Assembly: GCA_037576215.1 (NCBI GenBank)
Contig: JBANDB010000004.1
Location: forward strand, 2,976,001 to 3,040,000
DNA: 64,000 nt
From: Armillaria gallica
Lineage: Eukaryota > Basidiomycota > Agaricomycetes > Agaricales > Physalacriaceae
Direction of reading: 5' to 3'
The position numbers were made by a program, and so were the translations under genes. This document shows, one piece after another, positions 11,757-24,200 of this stretch. The stretch's first letter is position 1, and every line of letters begins with the position of its first letter. The notes under the pieces were generated by a model. It searched no databases, was not told the DNA's origin, and saw only the letters and a program-made list of their open reading frames with translations.

Positions 11757-13891
11757 TTACGATGTCTCCGAAATATTCATAGTTGAGCCAGAGAGTCTCG
11801 TCAAGCTCCGCTCGATGCTCTCGACTCTGAGGGTTCGCCTTCTGACGATACCCTCGCCATCTTCTCCCTCGCCATCCGCCATTACGACTTCTAGTTTCTC
11901 TGTATGCGGGTGCTCATGGAACATGTCAACAGCCGCGCCGGATCTGAGAATCGCTCTGCGATACTCGCCAGCGGGTTAGTAAGCCGTAGCTGAACGAGTT
12001 CAATAGCTCTAACTCTGTGTTCCTTTCCACCGTTCTTCGTGACTACAAGCTCCCGAGATGACACCATCAGAGGACACAGTTATTGCGAGCGCAAGAAAGG
12101 CGTAGGTGTAGAGGATGGCGAGTACGGCTGATAGAGGTGCCAGAGGATACCTGCTGGCACTCCTCATGACAATAGCATTGCCTCCTGTGCTGATGTCGCG
12201 TTCGAAGAGAGGCGAGGCGAGGCCCATTGGGGCGTAGGACATGTTTCGCGAGAAAACTGTATTGAATGCCTCCGTGGAAAGGGTTAGGGAGGGCGTGAAG
12301 GTGATTTCCAGATAGTTAACCAGATATGTCTGATAGGCGGGGTCAAGAGCTGCGAAGAGAGCAGAGGTAGTGTTGAAGTTGGACAGGACGGGAAGGTCTA
12401 TGAATGCATACGTATTGTTTCCACTGAGAGTACTGTAAGAAAGCGAAACATTGTACGCGGTCATATTGCATGTACTGATGTACCCATAGTATGATCTTCC
12501 TAGTAAATACCAGCCAGGAGGATTATCAACCGGAAGGAAGATGTCCCTGTTAATGTCAGATCAATATAAGATGATACGTGCTCCATATGGGTTCAAGACA
12601 GAGTCGAGAGGGTATCCAGGGTTATATGACAAAGCGTTGTTTGTCAGATTGAGAATATCAACGCTACTATCGCCTGAAACTGAAAAGTCAGCCTCATTGC
12701 TGACGTTGTAAGGGGGATTGAAAGAATCGATGGCTGTGTAGTAAGGTTACTGACTACACAGTCGACCACCGGCTGGCAGTGAACGACGAGGCCGAAAGAA
12801 TTGAATGCAATGTTGTCAACGTTGTCAGGCATAGTACTGGGTACAAGGACTGCCATGTCGTCGACCATGACAGACCTTGACGTGGAACTACTGTTTCCGA
12901 CGACGGCAAGTCCCTCATTGACCATTCCTGCGGAATCTCCTTCGTTTAACTCAATGCCAGCGAGTGCACAGTTGCTGTAATAGTCAGGCCCGCTGTCATT
13001 AAAAGACGCTGTGGGACCCGGACGCGCAGTGAGGTTGATCTTTGTACCTATGGCAGGCATTGATTCCGCGTCAATTACAGTCATGGAAGTGTGGATGAAG
13101 GTGCTTGCAGTGGTGTGCAGCCATAAATCTGCGGCACTATACAGTTATCAGTATCTGATTGCTTCATCTGTTCTGGTGAACGTACGAGAGAAGGTGATTT
13201 AGAATAATGGTGAGAACGAGAATAGTCAAAGCAAAAATCAAGCTAGAGGATGCTTGTGGTCTTCGTTCACGCCCACGCTTGAGGTACCGCATTGTCTCGT
13301 ATGCGCCAAAAATATTCGCCGATCCGCACAATTTGACGAGTAGGCCATACTGAGCTGCGGTTGGCATAGATTCTGTGCGTTCGGGTTCTTGCGCAAGAAT
13401 CCACATTGAGGCCAGCCGATAGCCTAGCAAACCTAGAAGGAATGGCACAGTGAGGGATACTAGCTGCGCCTACAGCAAAGATTGTTATCGTCTGACAGAA
13501 AGAGCGGAGAAATAGGACATACAGAAACAGCTGACATAGCTAAACCGTACATCGTCGTATCAGACTCCAAAGAGCCATCGTCGAGTCTCCGGGGTGCTGT
13601 TGCTCCCTCTATTGCGACGAGAGCATTGAGGAAGTACTGATCCTCACGGGGTATATGGAACTCTACGCGGCGGGATTGAAGCCATACCAATAGTGCGGAC
13701 GCGAGTCCGGCACTGGCAATGAAAATAAGGATTCCCGAGACGATGACAGCGATCGATATCCTCTTTCTACCGCCGTAAGAGACGCGAGCCTGGGGTTTAG
13801 AGCTGTCACAATCGTCCAGGAGGCTAACGGCTGATGAGTCGGTGGAAGGTAAGGGAGCAATGTGTAAGGGAGGGTAGTGGGATGGAGGCAT
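11757..13891 (-). pseudogene. T1: disrupted copy of the four-TM glycoprotein family
   Basis: Exon 1 (13891-13523, MPPSHYPPLHIAPLP) and exon 2 (13469-13186) are intact, with the same 369 and 284 nt lengths as intact copies. Exon 3 starts at 13136 and is broken. There is a deletion frameshift just after VVDC near 12745, a TGA where other copies have the Trp of ILYW (near 12565), a frameshift after ITVSS near 12080, and a 27-nt loss near 11930. The rest still aligns with T4 to its C-terminus at 11757. No functional full-length protein is expected. Confidence 0.75.
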
Positions 13892-15209
13892 CTTGTTGTC
13901 AGACGCGCTGGAGGGCTGAAAGTCTGATATAGTGTCAGAACCTGTGCAGTGCAGAATTTATGCTCCTACAAGATGACTATCAGGCGACATGTCGGTGACA
14001 CCGATCTTTGAAGGTGTAAAGTAACCATGGGCCTGCAATGTTATCAGTCACGGTTATGAAGCTACGTTTCCGGGGATATAATATATGATACCGACTGGGT
14101 CATGAGATGTCATTTAAAAGAAGGACTTCAACTTGGGCATGTAAGCCGGTCTGCGACTGCGATAGAGGCAAAGAAGTTCATTTGAGACGTGAGTTGGACG
14201 TGATGAAGACCGGAAGTGCACAACCGCAACGGTGCTTAAGCAAATAATGTATCAAAGATCGTTGAATATACACAGCCGTGTGATATCAATACCTTGGTGC
14301 TACCCCACGGAACGATATCCAGCATTCCCAGAAGCCGTGTCCTCGATACTTTCCTTCTTTCGGTTGTATATTCGAAGGATCAAAATGCATTATACATTGA
14401 ATATAACAGTCCGCAGAGCGAAGAAAAGGACAAATAAGACAGTAACTGAAAGCGAAGAGCAGAGAGCGTAAAAGTGAACCCTACGTAGACACCCGTAAAC
14501 AGCAGATTAATTGACTGCTTCCAACCACCGTCAGCTCAGCATGTTCTTTTGGAAAAAGATACTTACTCCTCGTGATGAAGCGGAGGGCCGTCGCAGAGCG
14601 TGGCATATCCGAGTCCTGTGGGGGGTGGGGGAGTAACAATGCCATAAATTTGGCGCGACATAATGCATGTTACGAATTCAAAAAGACAAGATCATTGGGA
14701 CTTAGAATCGCCAGGGCCTACCATCCTCTCTTCAGGTAAAGAAGCGTTGAAAAGGTCACAATACCCTAGCAAGATCAAGAAGCCAAAGACCGACTACACC
14801 GGAATGCCGTGACAAAAGACAACACCAGTTAGGACCTGGAGGGTATGCACAGCTGGGATGCTAACCCCGGTAAGAGTGGCTGCATGCTAGAACATAAATC
14901 CCAGCCAACGCCAACTCGGGATCGCAGAACAATCACTGCATGTTACGTTCAGCGGAGCCGGTAGATGCGCCCATCAAAGGAGCAGTGTACGGGTCCATCC
15001 CGTTGTTTGTGCGGACTAAGAAGGGCACGTTTTTGACAAAGATAAAGTGAAATCCATTGTTCAGAACAATGGAAATCACATTGTGGAATAAGGTGGAAGC
15101 CGAGATTGGACAAATTAAACTCCCGCTATAGTCTCGGTCACGTGCTGTTGTATCTTCTCCCGCGGAAAACAAAGAACGCAACGCTGAATTTGAGTATTCT
15201 GGACGCAGC
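13892..15209. other. Intergenic: T1 upstream region and unassigned sequence
   Basis: 13900-14500 is the T1 5' flank and is repeated upstream of T2 and T3, including a relic at 14232-14471 that matches 33107-33460. I see no supported gene in 14500-15200; the minus-strand frame at 14933-15181 has no recognised domain. Confidence 0.45.
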
Positions 15210-15217
15210 TATAAAGA
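15210..15217 (+). promoter_or_regulatory. Candidate TATA box of the FunK1 gene
   Basis: CTATAAAG 56 bases upstream of the ATG at 15266. Confidence 0.4.
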
Positions 15218-15265
15218 CCGTGCGTATTTGACATTTCTTTGAGCCTCTATCGCTCATCCTCTGCC

Positions 15266-18094
15266 ATGGACAGCCGCGCTTCTGAGCCACCTCGCACACC
15301 GTCGCCTCCTGCAGGTGTCAAGTCTGATACTGCGGAGACCAGACAACCGACGATCACATCACGCGCAATCACCAACAAGCATCTGGAGAGCGTGCAGGAA
15401 ACGCCTAAAAAATACCACCGAACCGAAAGTCTATCGCACGCGAGTGGCACGATGGCCGAGCATAGAGCCGACGTCGTCAAAGATATCAAAGACGTTCCAC
15501 AAGTCTCTCTCGAGTACTACAAGAGTTATATTCTTCCTCCTTCAGTCTACAGCGGCCGTGTGGAGGAAATCATTGATGCTCTCAAAGAGGACGGGGTACT
15601 GGTTGATGACGAAGAGGGACTACGATGGGAGGCCTTTCCTAACGATCCCAAGTACAGTGGGCAACCGGAAGACGACACTTTCAAGCACATGGCGACTATC
15701 GCTGCGAAAATCGTTAAGGCGGCGCGAACGGTGCTCAGTGATGGTCCAGAACCTACAACGGTCATGGAATGCAAACCTAACGAACCGACCCTTTCCGAAG
15801 GACGAAACGGTGGCTTCAAGTCCGATGGTCACTACAGATTGCTCCAATCCAGACGTCCCAATTATGTCGAAAATGCGACGTCTACTACGCCCATCGAGCC
15901 TCCAGTCCTGATCAAGAAGAACGGCGTGAGTACGATTCACTTATACTGATTCTGCCCATGCTAAGTGGATGGTAGCACAAACTGGCCTGCGACCGACCAG
16001 CCCTAGAAGAATACAAGAAAGGCGATACACCATGGGATCGGAATGACGTAGGATTCCCTACTTTTACTATCTGTGTGCTCCGCCTAACCTGTCAGATAGG
16101 ATTTCGGAAAATTAGTCGGGAACGCATCTCAGGCCATGTACGCTGATCCTACTCGTCGATTCATGTTTGGAACGACAATCGAGAATACGACGACTCGATT
16201 CTGGTTCTTCTCGCGAGCGATTGTCCTTGTATCTGAGTCCTTCGACTTCATAAAGGTTAGTGCCACTGCCTGTTCATAGATCTGTGACTGATGAACTCTC
16301 TAGGACTACACTCATTTGATCCGTTATGTGCTTTCCCTATCCTTTGCGACGGTAGAAGAGCTTGGCTACGATATGTCTGTCACCCGTGTCGCCTATCCCC
16401 TCGCTGGAAATTCCTCCGAACATACCATCCAATATGATTACCACATAGGCAGCAACATATACCGAACTGCGGAATGCCTCAGCTCATTCCGGGCCAGTGG
16501 TCTTCTGTCTCGTGCGACCCGAGTGTGGACGGTTTGTCAGATCAATGTCCCGGACCACCCGAAATGTGCACTCAAAGATGTCTGGGTACCCTCCGACGCA
16601 AAAACGGAACTCGAAATTCAACAAGAGATATTTTGTAGTATCGAGAAGCACCAGCCAGAGCTCGGCCGAGAGTACCGAAAAAAGTATTTCATGGAGATTC
16701 TGAAGTGTGAGGTGGTGCGTACCTCTCAAAATCGCCACGACGATATGCCGGAGTTCGTCCGCGGGCGTTTGGAGATCATTGGTGATTTGGCTCTCTATAC
16801 GCCTGAGACAGCCAATGTTTCCCGGACAATGCCTGGATCCACTATCTCTATGCCCACAGGGGCCAGCCTTGCCAATCCCGATGCATATGATCAACCCCAG
16901 CCTCCGCGTCTGTACAAAGGCAGGAAGCATGTTCGAGTCGTGTTTGCAGATATTGGGATGCCCCTCAGTGACATTCAGCAACCCCGTGTCTTGTTCCATG
17001 CGCTCAGCGATGCGTTGAAAGGTAATAGAGTTGGATGATTTTTAACAATGTTTGCTAACGCCACCCTGTAGGTCTTCATCACCTCTACATGGGACACTAT
17101 GTTCATCGTGATATCTCTGCGGGCAATATCATTCTCTGTGATGGAGTGGGCAAGATATCCGACCTTGAATACGCGAAGAAGTTTTTATCTCAGGGTCCGG
17201 TGAATGACCCGAAAACAGTATGTCCGGACTTTTGAAGTCGTAATCTCTGATTCATTTGCAAATTTGCGATAGGGGACACCCATTTACATGGCCGTTGAAG
17301 TGCAAGCCACGGAGTACGTCTTTATTCGCAAAACAGGACAGCCATTGCCGCCCGGCGTCGATGAGCCCCTTCCACAAAGTGCCCGGCCCCTGTTTTTGCA
17401 CAATTATCTGCATGACATCGAATCGCTCTTCTGGATTGGATTGCATTCGTTGTTCTCATCAATTCCGGCCACATACCTCGAGGATCCGCTCGATCGGCGT
17501 AACAAGCAACGCGAGTTGTTCAACGAGATCTTTCCACACTATCTTGCAGGTAGCTACGAACGGCGCCGTTTCATAGAACACGCAGAGTTTAAGAAAACGG
17601 AGGAAGTGCTTCCTGGTGAATACAGGGATGCCGTGCGACAGCTCCTTCGTATTCGCTACTTCCTGGCTTACCATTACGACCAAGTGGAAAATCTTCGCCA
17701 CTTTCCTCAGCACGAACATTTTGACAATGTTTATGGTACAGACCAGCCTAACAGCAACCTATTCCTAGCCTTCGAAGCTGCTATGAAGGTAGCATATAAC
17801 GGCGAGACTCAACCGTTGTTACCGAACGACACAATTAAAATCAAGCGACCACGACGAGCACTCTCCTATAGAGAGACCAGTGATGACGGCGATCGAGACG
17901 ATGATCACACTTATCTTTTCGATGATTCAGAACATGCAGACGGTTTAGAAGATGACGAAGAACCACCTTCCAAGGTGCGACGGAAGAACGGGAAGACGAA
18001 GGAGAAAGCCGCTGGCAGCAGCCATCGTACCTCCTTCAAGCAGAAATCTGTGGAGGGTGCTCACAGTGGGGATAAAAGAAAGAGATTGTTGTAG
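15266..18094 (+). CDS. FunK1-type fungal protein kinase
   Basis: Six exons give 857 residues in one frame: 15266-15925, 15976-16047, 16100-16255, 16304-17021, 17072-17217 and 17273-18094. The N-terminal 220 residues are low-complexity and charged. Then come FunK1 landmarks: RRFMFGTTIENTTTRFWFFS, SESFDFIKDY, EELGYDMSVTRV, the catalytic loop YVHRDISAGN (545-554) and SDLEYAKKF (565-573), which stands where most kinases have DFG, followed by GTPIYMAVEV. DLE and the split kinase domain are normal for this Agaricomycotina-expanded family, whose targets are largely unknown. The acidic then Lys/Arg-rich tail (KVRRKNGKTKEK, KRKRLL) suggests a nuclear location. The gene is single-copy here, sits between T1 and K2, and is unrelated to the K family. 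Confidence 0.88.
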
Positions 18095-18293
18095 ATTCCT
18101 AGCATTTTCGTTCCACTTAAATGTTTGATTTTGATACCATTGTAATCAATGATATCGTCCAAATATCGTCACTATTTGTAAGTCTCAAGAGTAGTGGGAG
18201 TATCTACAGACTACAATGCCGGGCGCTAGGCTGCTATCATGTGGAGGGCAATTATTCTGGCGAGGAGTCCGGCTTTATTCTTAATTATGTGGT

Positions 18294-18364
18294 CGCGGAA
18301 CTCGTATCTATAGAGGACAATCTGATTGATCTAGGACAAATTATATGCAGATACGAGTTCCGCG
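18294..18364. other. Perfect 16-bp inverted repeat about 200 bases after the FunK1 gene
   Basis: CGCGGAACTCGTATCT at 18294-18309 pairs exactly with 18349-18364 across a 39-base loop. It could be a 3'-UTR hairpin or the remnant of a small foldback element. Confidence 0.5.
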
Positions 18365-18779
18365 AGTAAGTATATAGATATGGATTGTGGGTACCCACAG
18401 GAGCGAGCACCAGCGTTCTTATTCGGACAAGCTTGTTGTTTCGGCAGAGCTTTGTATCAGGGCAAAAGATGCAGTGAATCCGGGAGGGCATACGTCAGAC
18501 GCATCATACTTAGTAGCAGTGAGCGCGCAAAGTGCAAGAGGAAAAAACAGACCAGCAACGATAAACTCGGCGATAACCGGTAAAATGCGATAGACAAGTA
18601 GACACACCCATATACCACCCAAATCTCGCACGAGTAAGGAATCGACAGTGAACTGAAGGAATTACGAGCAAAAAAAGGACGATTCTGGTAGAAGCTGGTA
18701 GAAGCGGGAATCTGCGTGTGTTGGTGTGTATTTGGCGGACGAATTTGGCCGGGCAATGTATGCTCGCTGGCGCTCGCAA

Positions 18780-19168
18780 TTATGACTGTCGTCCATCCAT
18801 TACCGCTGGGCGTCATCGCATTGAATACCGCCAACGAACCGCAAGCAGCTCCACACGTGTACTTTCATGAATCTATACGGGCTGTAGGAGGCTCTGGGAT
18901 GGCCACAGTTTAGCGACGGTTGTATATCTATGAACGGCTGTCTGCGTAGTGCGTTGATATTTGCCCTTGACTGTTCGCAAACTCAACAGCTTACAGATAT
19001 AGTCGTGAGATACTCTCTCGCCTATTGACGTACTGTGCACTTGGACTGCCAACGACGGGGTTGAGGGAAGGAGTAAAGAGGTGCATCAGAGAAGGGGGTG
19101 ATGCGGCACTTCGGCCGAATTTCGGGAAAGGGCACCCGGGTCCTGAAAGGGGCCTCCAACGCAACCTT
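18780..19168 (+). repeat. Array repeat: 5' module preceding K2
   Basis: Same module as before K1 (ccattaccgctgggcgtc, gctctgggatggccacag, gtgcgttgatatttgccctt). Confidence 0.6.
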
Positions 19169-20142
19169 ATGTCTGAACCACTGAACCACTCGATGGCGAT
19201 CCCAATACTGTCTACTTTCCAGGCGCTTGCTTTTAACTATACAGTATTGAACCCCTTTGCTTCCCCAATGGCGACAGGCAATGTCTCCACGGTGATTCCT
19301 CTCTACAGCGACAAAGGACGGAAGGGGTACTCGCTCTGTCCCTCGCTAATCGCATAAATCTCCCCTCGTCTCCATCCCTATCCATTACCCTATCCGACAC
19401 ATGCTGTGGCGGCATTCGAGAACATATAACTCACGTCTGGGCAGCTCATACTTCCTCTCCTACCTTAGAGAATGCGTCCACCACCGTCATCGCCAAATTC
19501 TATGATCCCTTATACTTCCATGATGAATACGAGTCTGTCGATCCTCTTTGTCTCGCCGCTCAGTCTGTCGCGAGCGAAGTGAAGGCGTATGAGATGCTTC
19601 AATCTCTTCAGGGAATCTGCATTTCTCGATGCCTTGGCTTCTGTGCGACAACTATTCCTCAACAGGATGGAAGGACGGTTTATGTCCTGCTATTGGAGCT
19701 TGTCGCTGGGAAGGGCTTGCAATATCTCTGTGAGACAGGAGATGAAGATGGCGATGTCCTTGGTGATTACCTTTGCGAGATCCATCGCGATGCTATCCTC
19801 GCGACCATGTTCCGATTGGCCTTGGACTTTGTTAGTCGCGGTGTCTTTCATGTGGATTGGGCTCCAAGGAACGTTATCATCAGACCCCCGGCTCGTCCAG
19901 GACCTTTTTGCTGCGATGAGCATTGTCCGGCTCGATTCGAAATCGATGCAGACGATGTTGGGGCAACGATGATTGATTTTGAGAGGGTCTATCTTGAAGA
20001 TCCGCCTGACCCGAAGGACATTCACTTGGTTCGGAGGATGTTTACGAATGTCGCGCCCAGTGAATATTTCTTTTGGTGGTTTAGGAACTTGCATTCATAC
20101 CCGTCCTTGAGCTTGGATGTGCTCGGGCGAGGATCCGAGTAA
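19169..20142 (+). pseudogene. K2: kinase copy with damaged N-terminus
   Basis: From about 19237 to the stop at 20142 the kinase frame is open and nearly identical to K1 (DPLYFHDEYESVDPL, FHVDWAPRN, IDFERVYLEDP). Upstream, MSEPLNHSM (ATG at 19169) is in another frame. In the kinase frame, TAA at 19234-19236 interrupts PGACF-LYSIE. One frameshift and one stop thus separate the conserved start from the body. A shorter protein from an internal Met such as 19579 would lack the N-lobe. His-Val-Asp replaces the His-Ala-Asp of K1. Confidence 0.7.
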
Positions 20143-20814
20143 CAAATAATTATGTGCGGATTGTGAGTGCGCCGTTACGCCGACTAAACCCGGACGTGCT
20201 CTGCCTACAATGGGACCGCATATGCCCAGCTTTTGCACTCACAGATTTGAGAAAATCTAAATGACCGCCAAACAGATATTTACGCTGTTGAGAGTTTGAA
20301 GAATTCGTCGAACGGTGCGATAGTACCGTGACGAGTAAAATGCGAATGCGGTCCCCCCACGACACGACGTGACCACGAACTATACTCTGCTCGATATGTG
20401 CTGGACCCCCAGCTAAGGGGAACCACGGTATACTTATGTATTAGATATAAACTCGCGAGAAAGGATTGCATCTCTCTCTGCGACTGTCAGTTTCGCGGTC
20501 AGCTGTCAATCCAGGTATGTTTTCGTTTATGCTATGACACTATCGCAGTCCTGACTCTTAGTTGAAGGATCATACTTGCTAGTCTCGTTCTCATTAAAGT
20601 GATATCCTTTCTTCTCGCTAAGCTCGGAGGGATCGGTCCGAAACACGTTTTGCATAGTTCTTAAGCGATAGAAGGACGGATGGGCTCTGGGGACGAGACT
20701 ACATACTTATTTGCCCTTCTTCATGAGGTGCCCCATTGACTGACAGGCTCGACAGCGTATACGACGTTATTTCAGCCTTCAAATATCCCCACCGTGTTTC
20801 AAAAGAGGGGCGAC
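20143..20814 (+). repeat. Array repeat: K2-KB2 spacer
   Basis: Equivalent of 10612-11254, except that a stretch near 20240-20380 runs in the opposite orientation, a small local inversion. No gene. Confidence 0.45.
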
Positions 20815-21190
20815 GCTACTCGTACAAATGACTGAAGGTGAACTAGTCATATATGTTTTCCGAGAGCCGCCTTTAACATTGTCATAAGATACTAGAGTCC
20901 CAAACGCTATCTGCTGCCCAGTACCTGTGTGACAAGCGCCGTGATGCTATTTTCGCTAGTATCGTCCAGTTCGCTATGGATTTCCTTCGCCTACCAGCTC
21001 GTCGGGGTTCTTGTCCGACACGCCTCGAAACCGACGCTGATAATGTCCAGGCAGTGATGGTCGATATGGAGAGGGTCTGGCTTGATTCTGGCAGTGCGTG
21101 ATTGAAAGTTTCCGGACACAAGTTCATCAATAGCATACCAAGCGAATACTTCTATCTAGTCCAAGGACTCGGGCCAATATCCATAATGTT
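20815..21190 (+). pseudogene. KB2: second-kinase relic
   Basis: Same truncated form as KB1 (MTEGELVIYVFREPP, then AICCPVPV, RRDAIFA and the AVMVDMERV block), with a further deletion that removes the catalytic-loop remnant near 20995. Confidence 0.55.
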
Positions 21191-21242
21191 CAAATCTCTA
21201 CGACTCTGCCCTTCTTGCGTCGAACTCTTATCGTGAAGCGCT

Positions 21243-24200
21243 TTACGATGTCTCCGAAACATTCATGGTTGAGCCAGAGAGTCTCGTCAAGCTCCGCTCG
21301 ATGCTCTCGACTCTGAGGGTTCGCCTTCTCCTGACCATACCCCCTCCGTCTTCTCCCTCGCCATTCGCCATTACAACTCCTAGTTTATCTGCATGCGGAT
21401 GCTCGTGGAACATGTCAACAGCCGATGGTTCCAACAACAACTCAGGCCGCGCCGGGTCTGAGAATCGTTCTGCGATGTTCGCTAGCGGGTTAGTAAGCCG
21501 CAGCTGAACAAGTTCAATAGCTGTAACTCTGTGTTCCTTTCCGCCGTTCCTTGTGACTACTATCTCCCGAGATGACACCATCACAGAGGACACGGTTATT
21601 GTGAGTGCAAGAAGGGCATAGGTGTAGAGGAGGGCCAGTACGGCTGATAGAGGTGCCAAGGGATAGCTGGTGGCACTCTTCAGGATGATAGCATTGCCGC
21701 CGGTGCTTATGTCGCGTTCGAAGAGAGGCGACGCGAAGCCCATTGCGGCGTAGGACATATTTCGCGAGAGAACTGTATTGAATGTCTCTGTGGAAAGAGT
21801 GAAGGAAGTCCTGAAGGTGGATTTTAGGTAGTCAACAAGATTAGTCTGATAGGCGGGATCAAGAGCTGCAAAGAGAGCAGAGGTAGTGTTGAAGTTGGAC
21901 AGGACGGGAGGGGACGCAAACGCATACCCATTGTTGCCGTCGAGAGTACTATACGAAAGCGAAACATTGTACGCGGACATATTGCATGTGCCCATGTACC
22001 CATAATATAATCCTCTGTCCATTATATACCAGCCAGGCCAAGTATAAGCGGGAAAGACGGTTCCGTTATCCGAGAGAGACCAATATAAGATGACACGTGC
22101 TCCATATGGGTTCAAGACAGAGTGGAGAGAGTATCCACCAATTGGACTAGCGGTCGTCGGTCGACGACTCAGACCTTGCTTTGGCAGTCTAGCATTTCCA
22201 ACAGAACTCACGACTTTTGCTACCCATTTTTGCTATCCGTTTTTCATACCGACATTTACATTTACCCAATATACGACATCTATGATCAAGGTTGGATCAA
22301 GGATGAAGTTCTTTATACTCGACTCTTCTTGGCCTTAGGCAGGACGGACTCAGCTGATTTCCGCTTCACCCTTCCTCCTTCGTCTGCGTTAAGATCCTCT
22401 GAAGGGGAAACCAACTCGATGGCGACCATGACGGCAGTACCTGGAGTCATCTGAATGGGAAGTTGCAGCCATTCACTGCCGTCGAGACGGCAGCCACTTT
22501 CAGTGCTTCGGCAAGGAATTATCACCGGCGCGATACTGCGACGCGGTTGCCACATAAGAGCCTTGACTCGGAGCTTCTGGAAAAAAATTATAGCCTTAAA
22601 CTTCGGCGGGCACCTAAAGATTAGTCTCCAACTAAGCCCTGTCAATTGAATAGAACCTCATATTGTAGTATTGTACGTTGACAATATGGTAACGACTTGC
22701 AATCTGCAATTTGATGGGAGAGGACCCGGTGTAAAGCTAAGACAGTACCGTGAGCAACTGATCCTCGCAACCATTCAAAAATACTCACTGATAGCTTTCG
22801 TTTCCATCATCACTGACATTAAGTGACGGTTGGTAGAGTCATAGGTAATGGGGATTGGCATTCTGAGATGATAGTGAAAGCCAAGTCTATTGGGAATTGG
22901 GAGTGGTCGTTGTGACAGGAGTACCTGTCAAGTCTTTATGATTGAAGTCAGCCGTCAGAAAGTGCACGGCGTTGAAGCGCATTGACGCAAAAGTCCTTCT
23001 CGTATTCACCAGCAGTTCTGTCAAAGCAAAGAACGAGAGTGCGAGGCTGCTTCGAGGCTCCAATGTGGTTGAACTTTGGGATGGTAGCAAGGAGTACGAA
23101 GATTGGATTCGTGCCGACTACAGTCTACGGCAATCAGAGGAGATATGAATGGGATCCGAACGATACTAGGCCTGACATCTGCCGACTCGATCCAAAGAAG
23201 GGCTCGGAGGGTTGGCGGTCCATAGCTCCGATTCGAAGGAATGATCACGGGAGGAGATGGAGAAGCCTTGTACTGTACCACAAGTGATTGGGCGTAACAT
23301 CTCCGTCGACTTCGGGTGAGCACGAAGAATCATCTATGCTCCGCGACGAGAGACCATTATCAATGATGAAACGAAAGATACGAAGCAAAGACGAGACAAG
23401 TAATTTCTCACATCAAAGCGCAAGTATCCCAGACATTCGTCGGTTGAGTGGATTACAGACGGCTTCGCTTTCTGACTCCCCACTGACAAGACGAACACGA
23501 CATACGAGGGTAGTCGCGTCGTTTACCGTCGTCGTTGATGTCCGCGGCCCGATCAACATCCCGCCCTCAGTCCCAATACCCATCCCAGCCACCTCCTCCC
23601 CGTTGCAGTAGCCAACCCACCCTCTACCACGCCTTACTGTAATTACTCTCCTCATCTATCCTTCCGTCGATGCGGTCGTCCTGGTCGCTACCACTGTCGC
23701 TGCGGTTCGTTTGTAGTCGTTCCGGAGGTCCTTGGTAGTTGCAAAATCATCACACCAATGCCATTGACCCCGATTGCGGTGTGTGGCATGTTAGGCATCG
23801 TCATGGGATGTTGGAAGGGTTGCAGGTCGTCGGAATAGGGATCCTGGGGCGCTGGATGCTTGAGTGTACGGGCAATAGCGGTCTTTGGCAAGCCCTAGGG
23901 TGACGTATATGGTTAGGATTAGCTGCACGTGATCTTGACAGCTGAATAAGCGCGGGAAATGGACCTGGAGAGACCTTGGCAAGCAAGGTAATCTGGCGAC
24001 AAAGCATTGTTTGTCAGATTGAGCAGATCAATGTCACTACCACCATTGTTTAAAGCCACCAGGTCATCTGTGGTAACGTTGTAAGGGGGATTGAAAGAAG
24101 GACAACGGAACGCCCATTCCGGTGTATAATCCTCTGAACAGTCGACCACAGGCTGGCAGTGAGTGGCGAGTCCGAAAGAATTGAATGTAATGTTGTCAAC

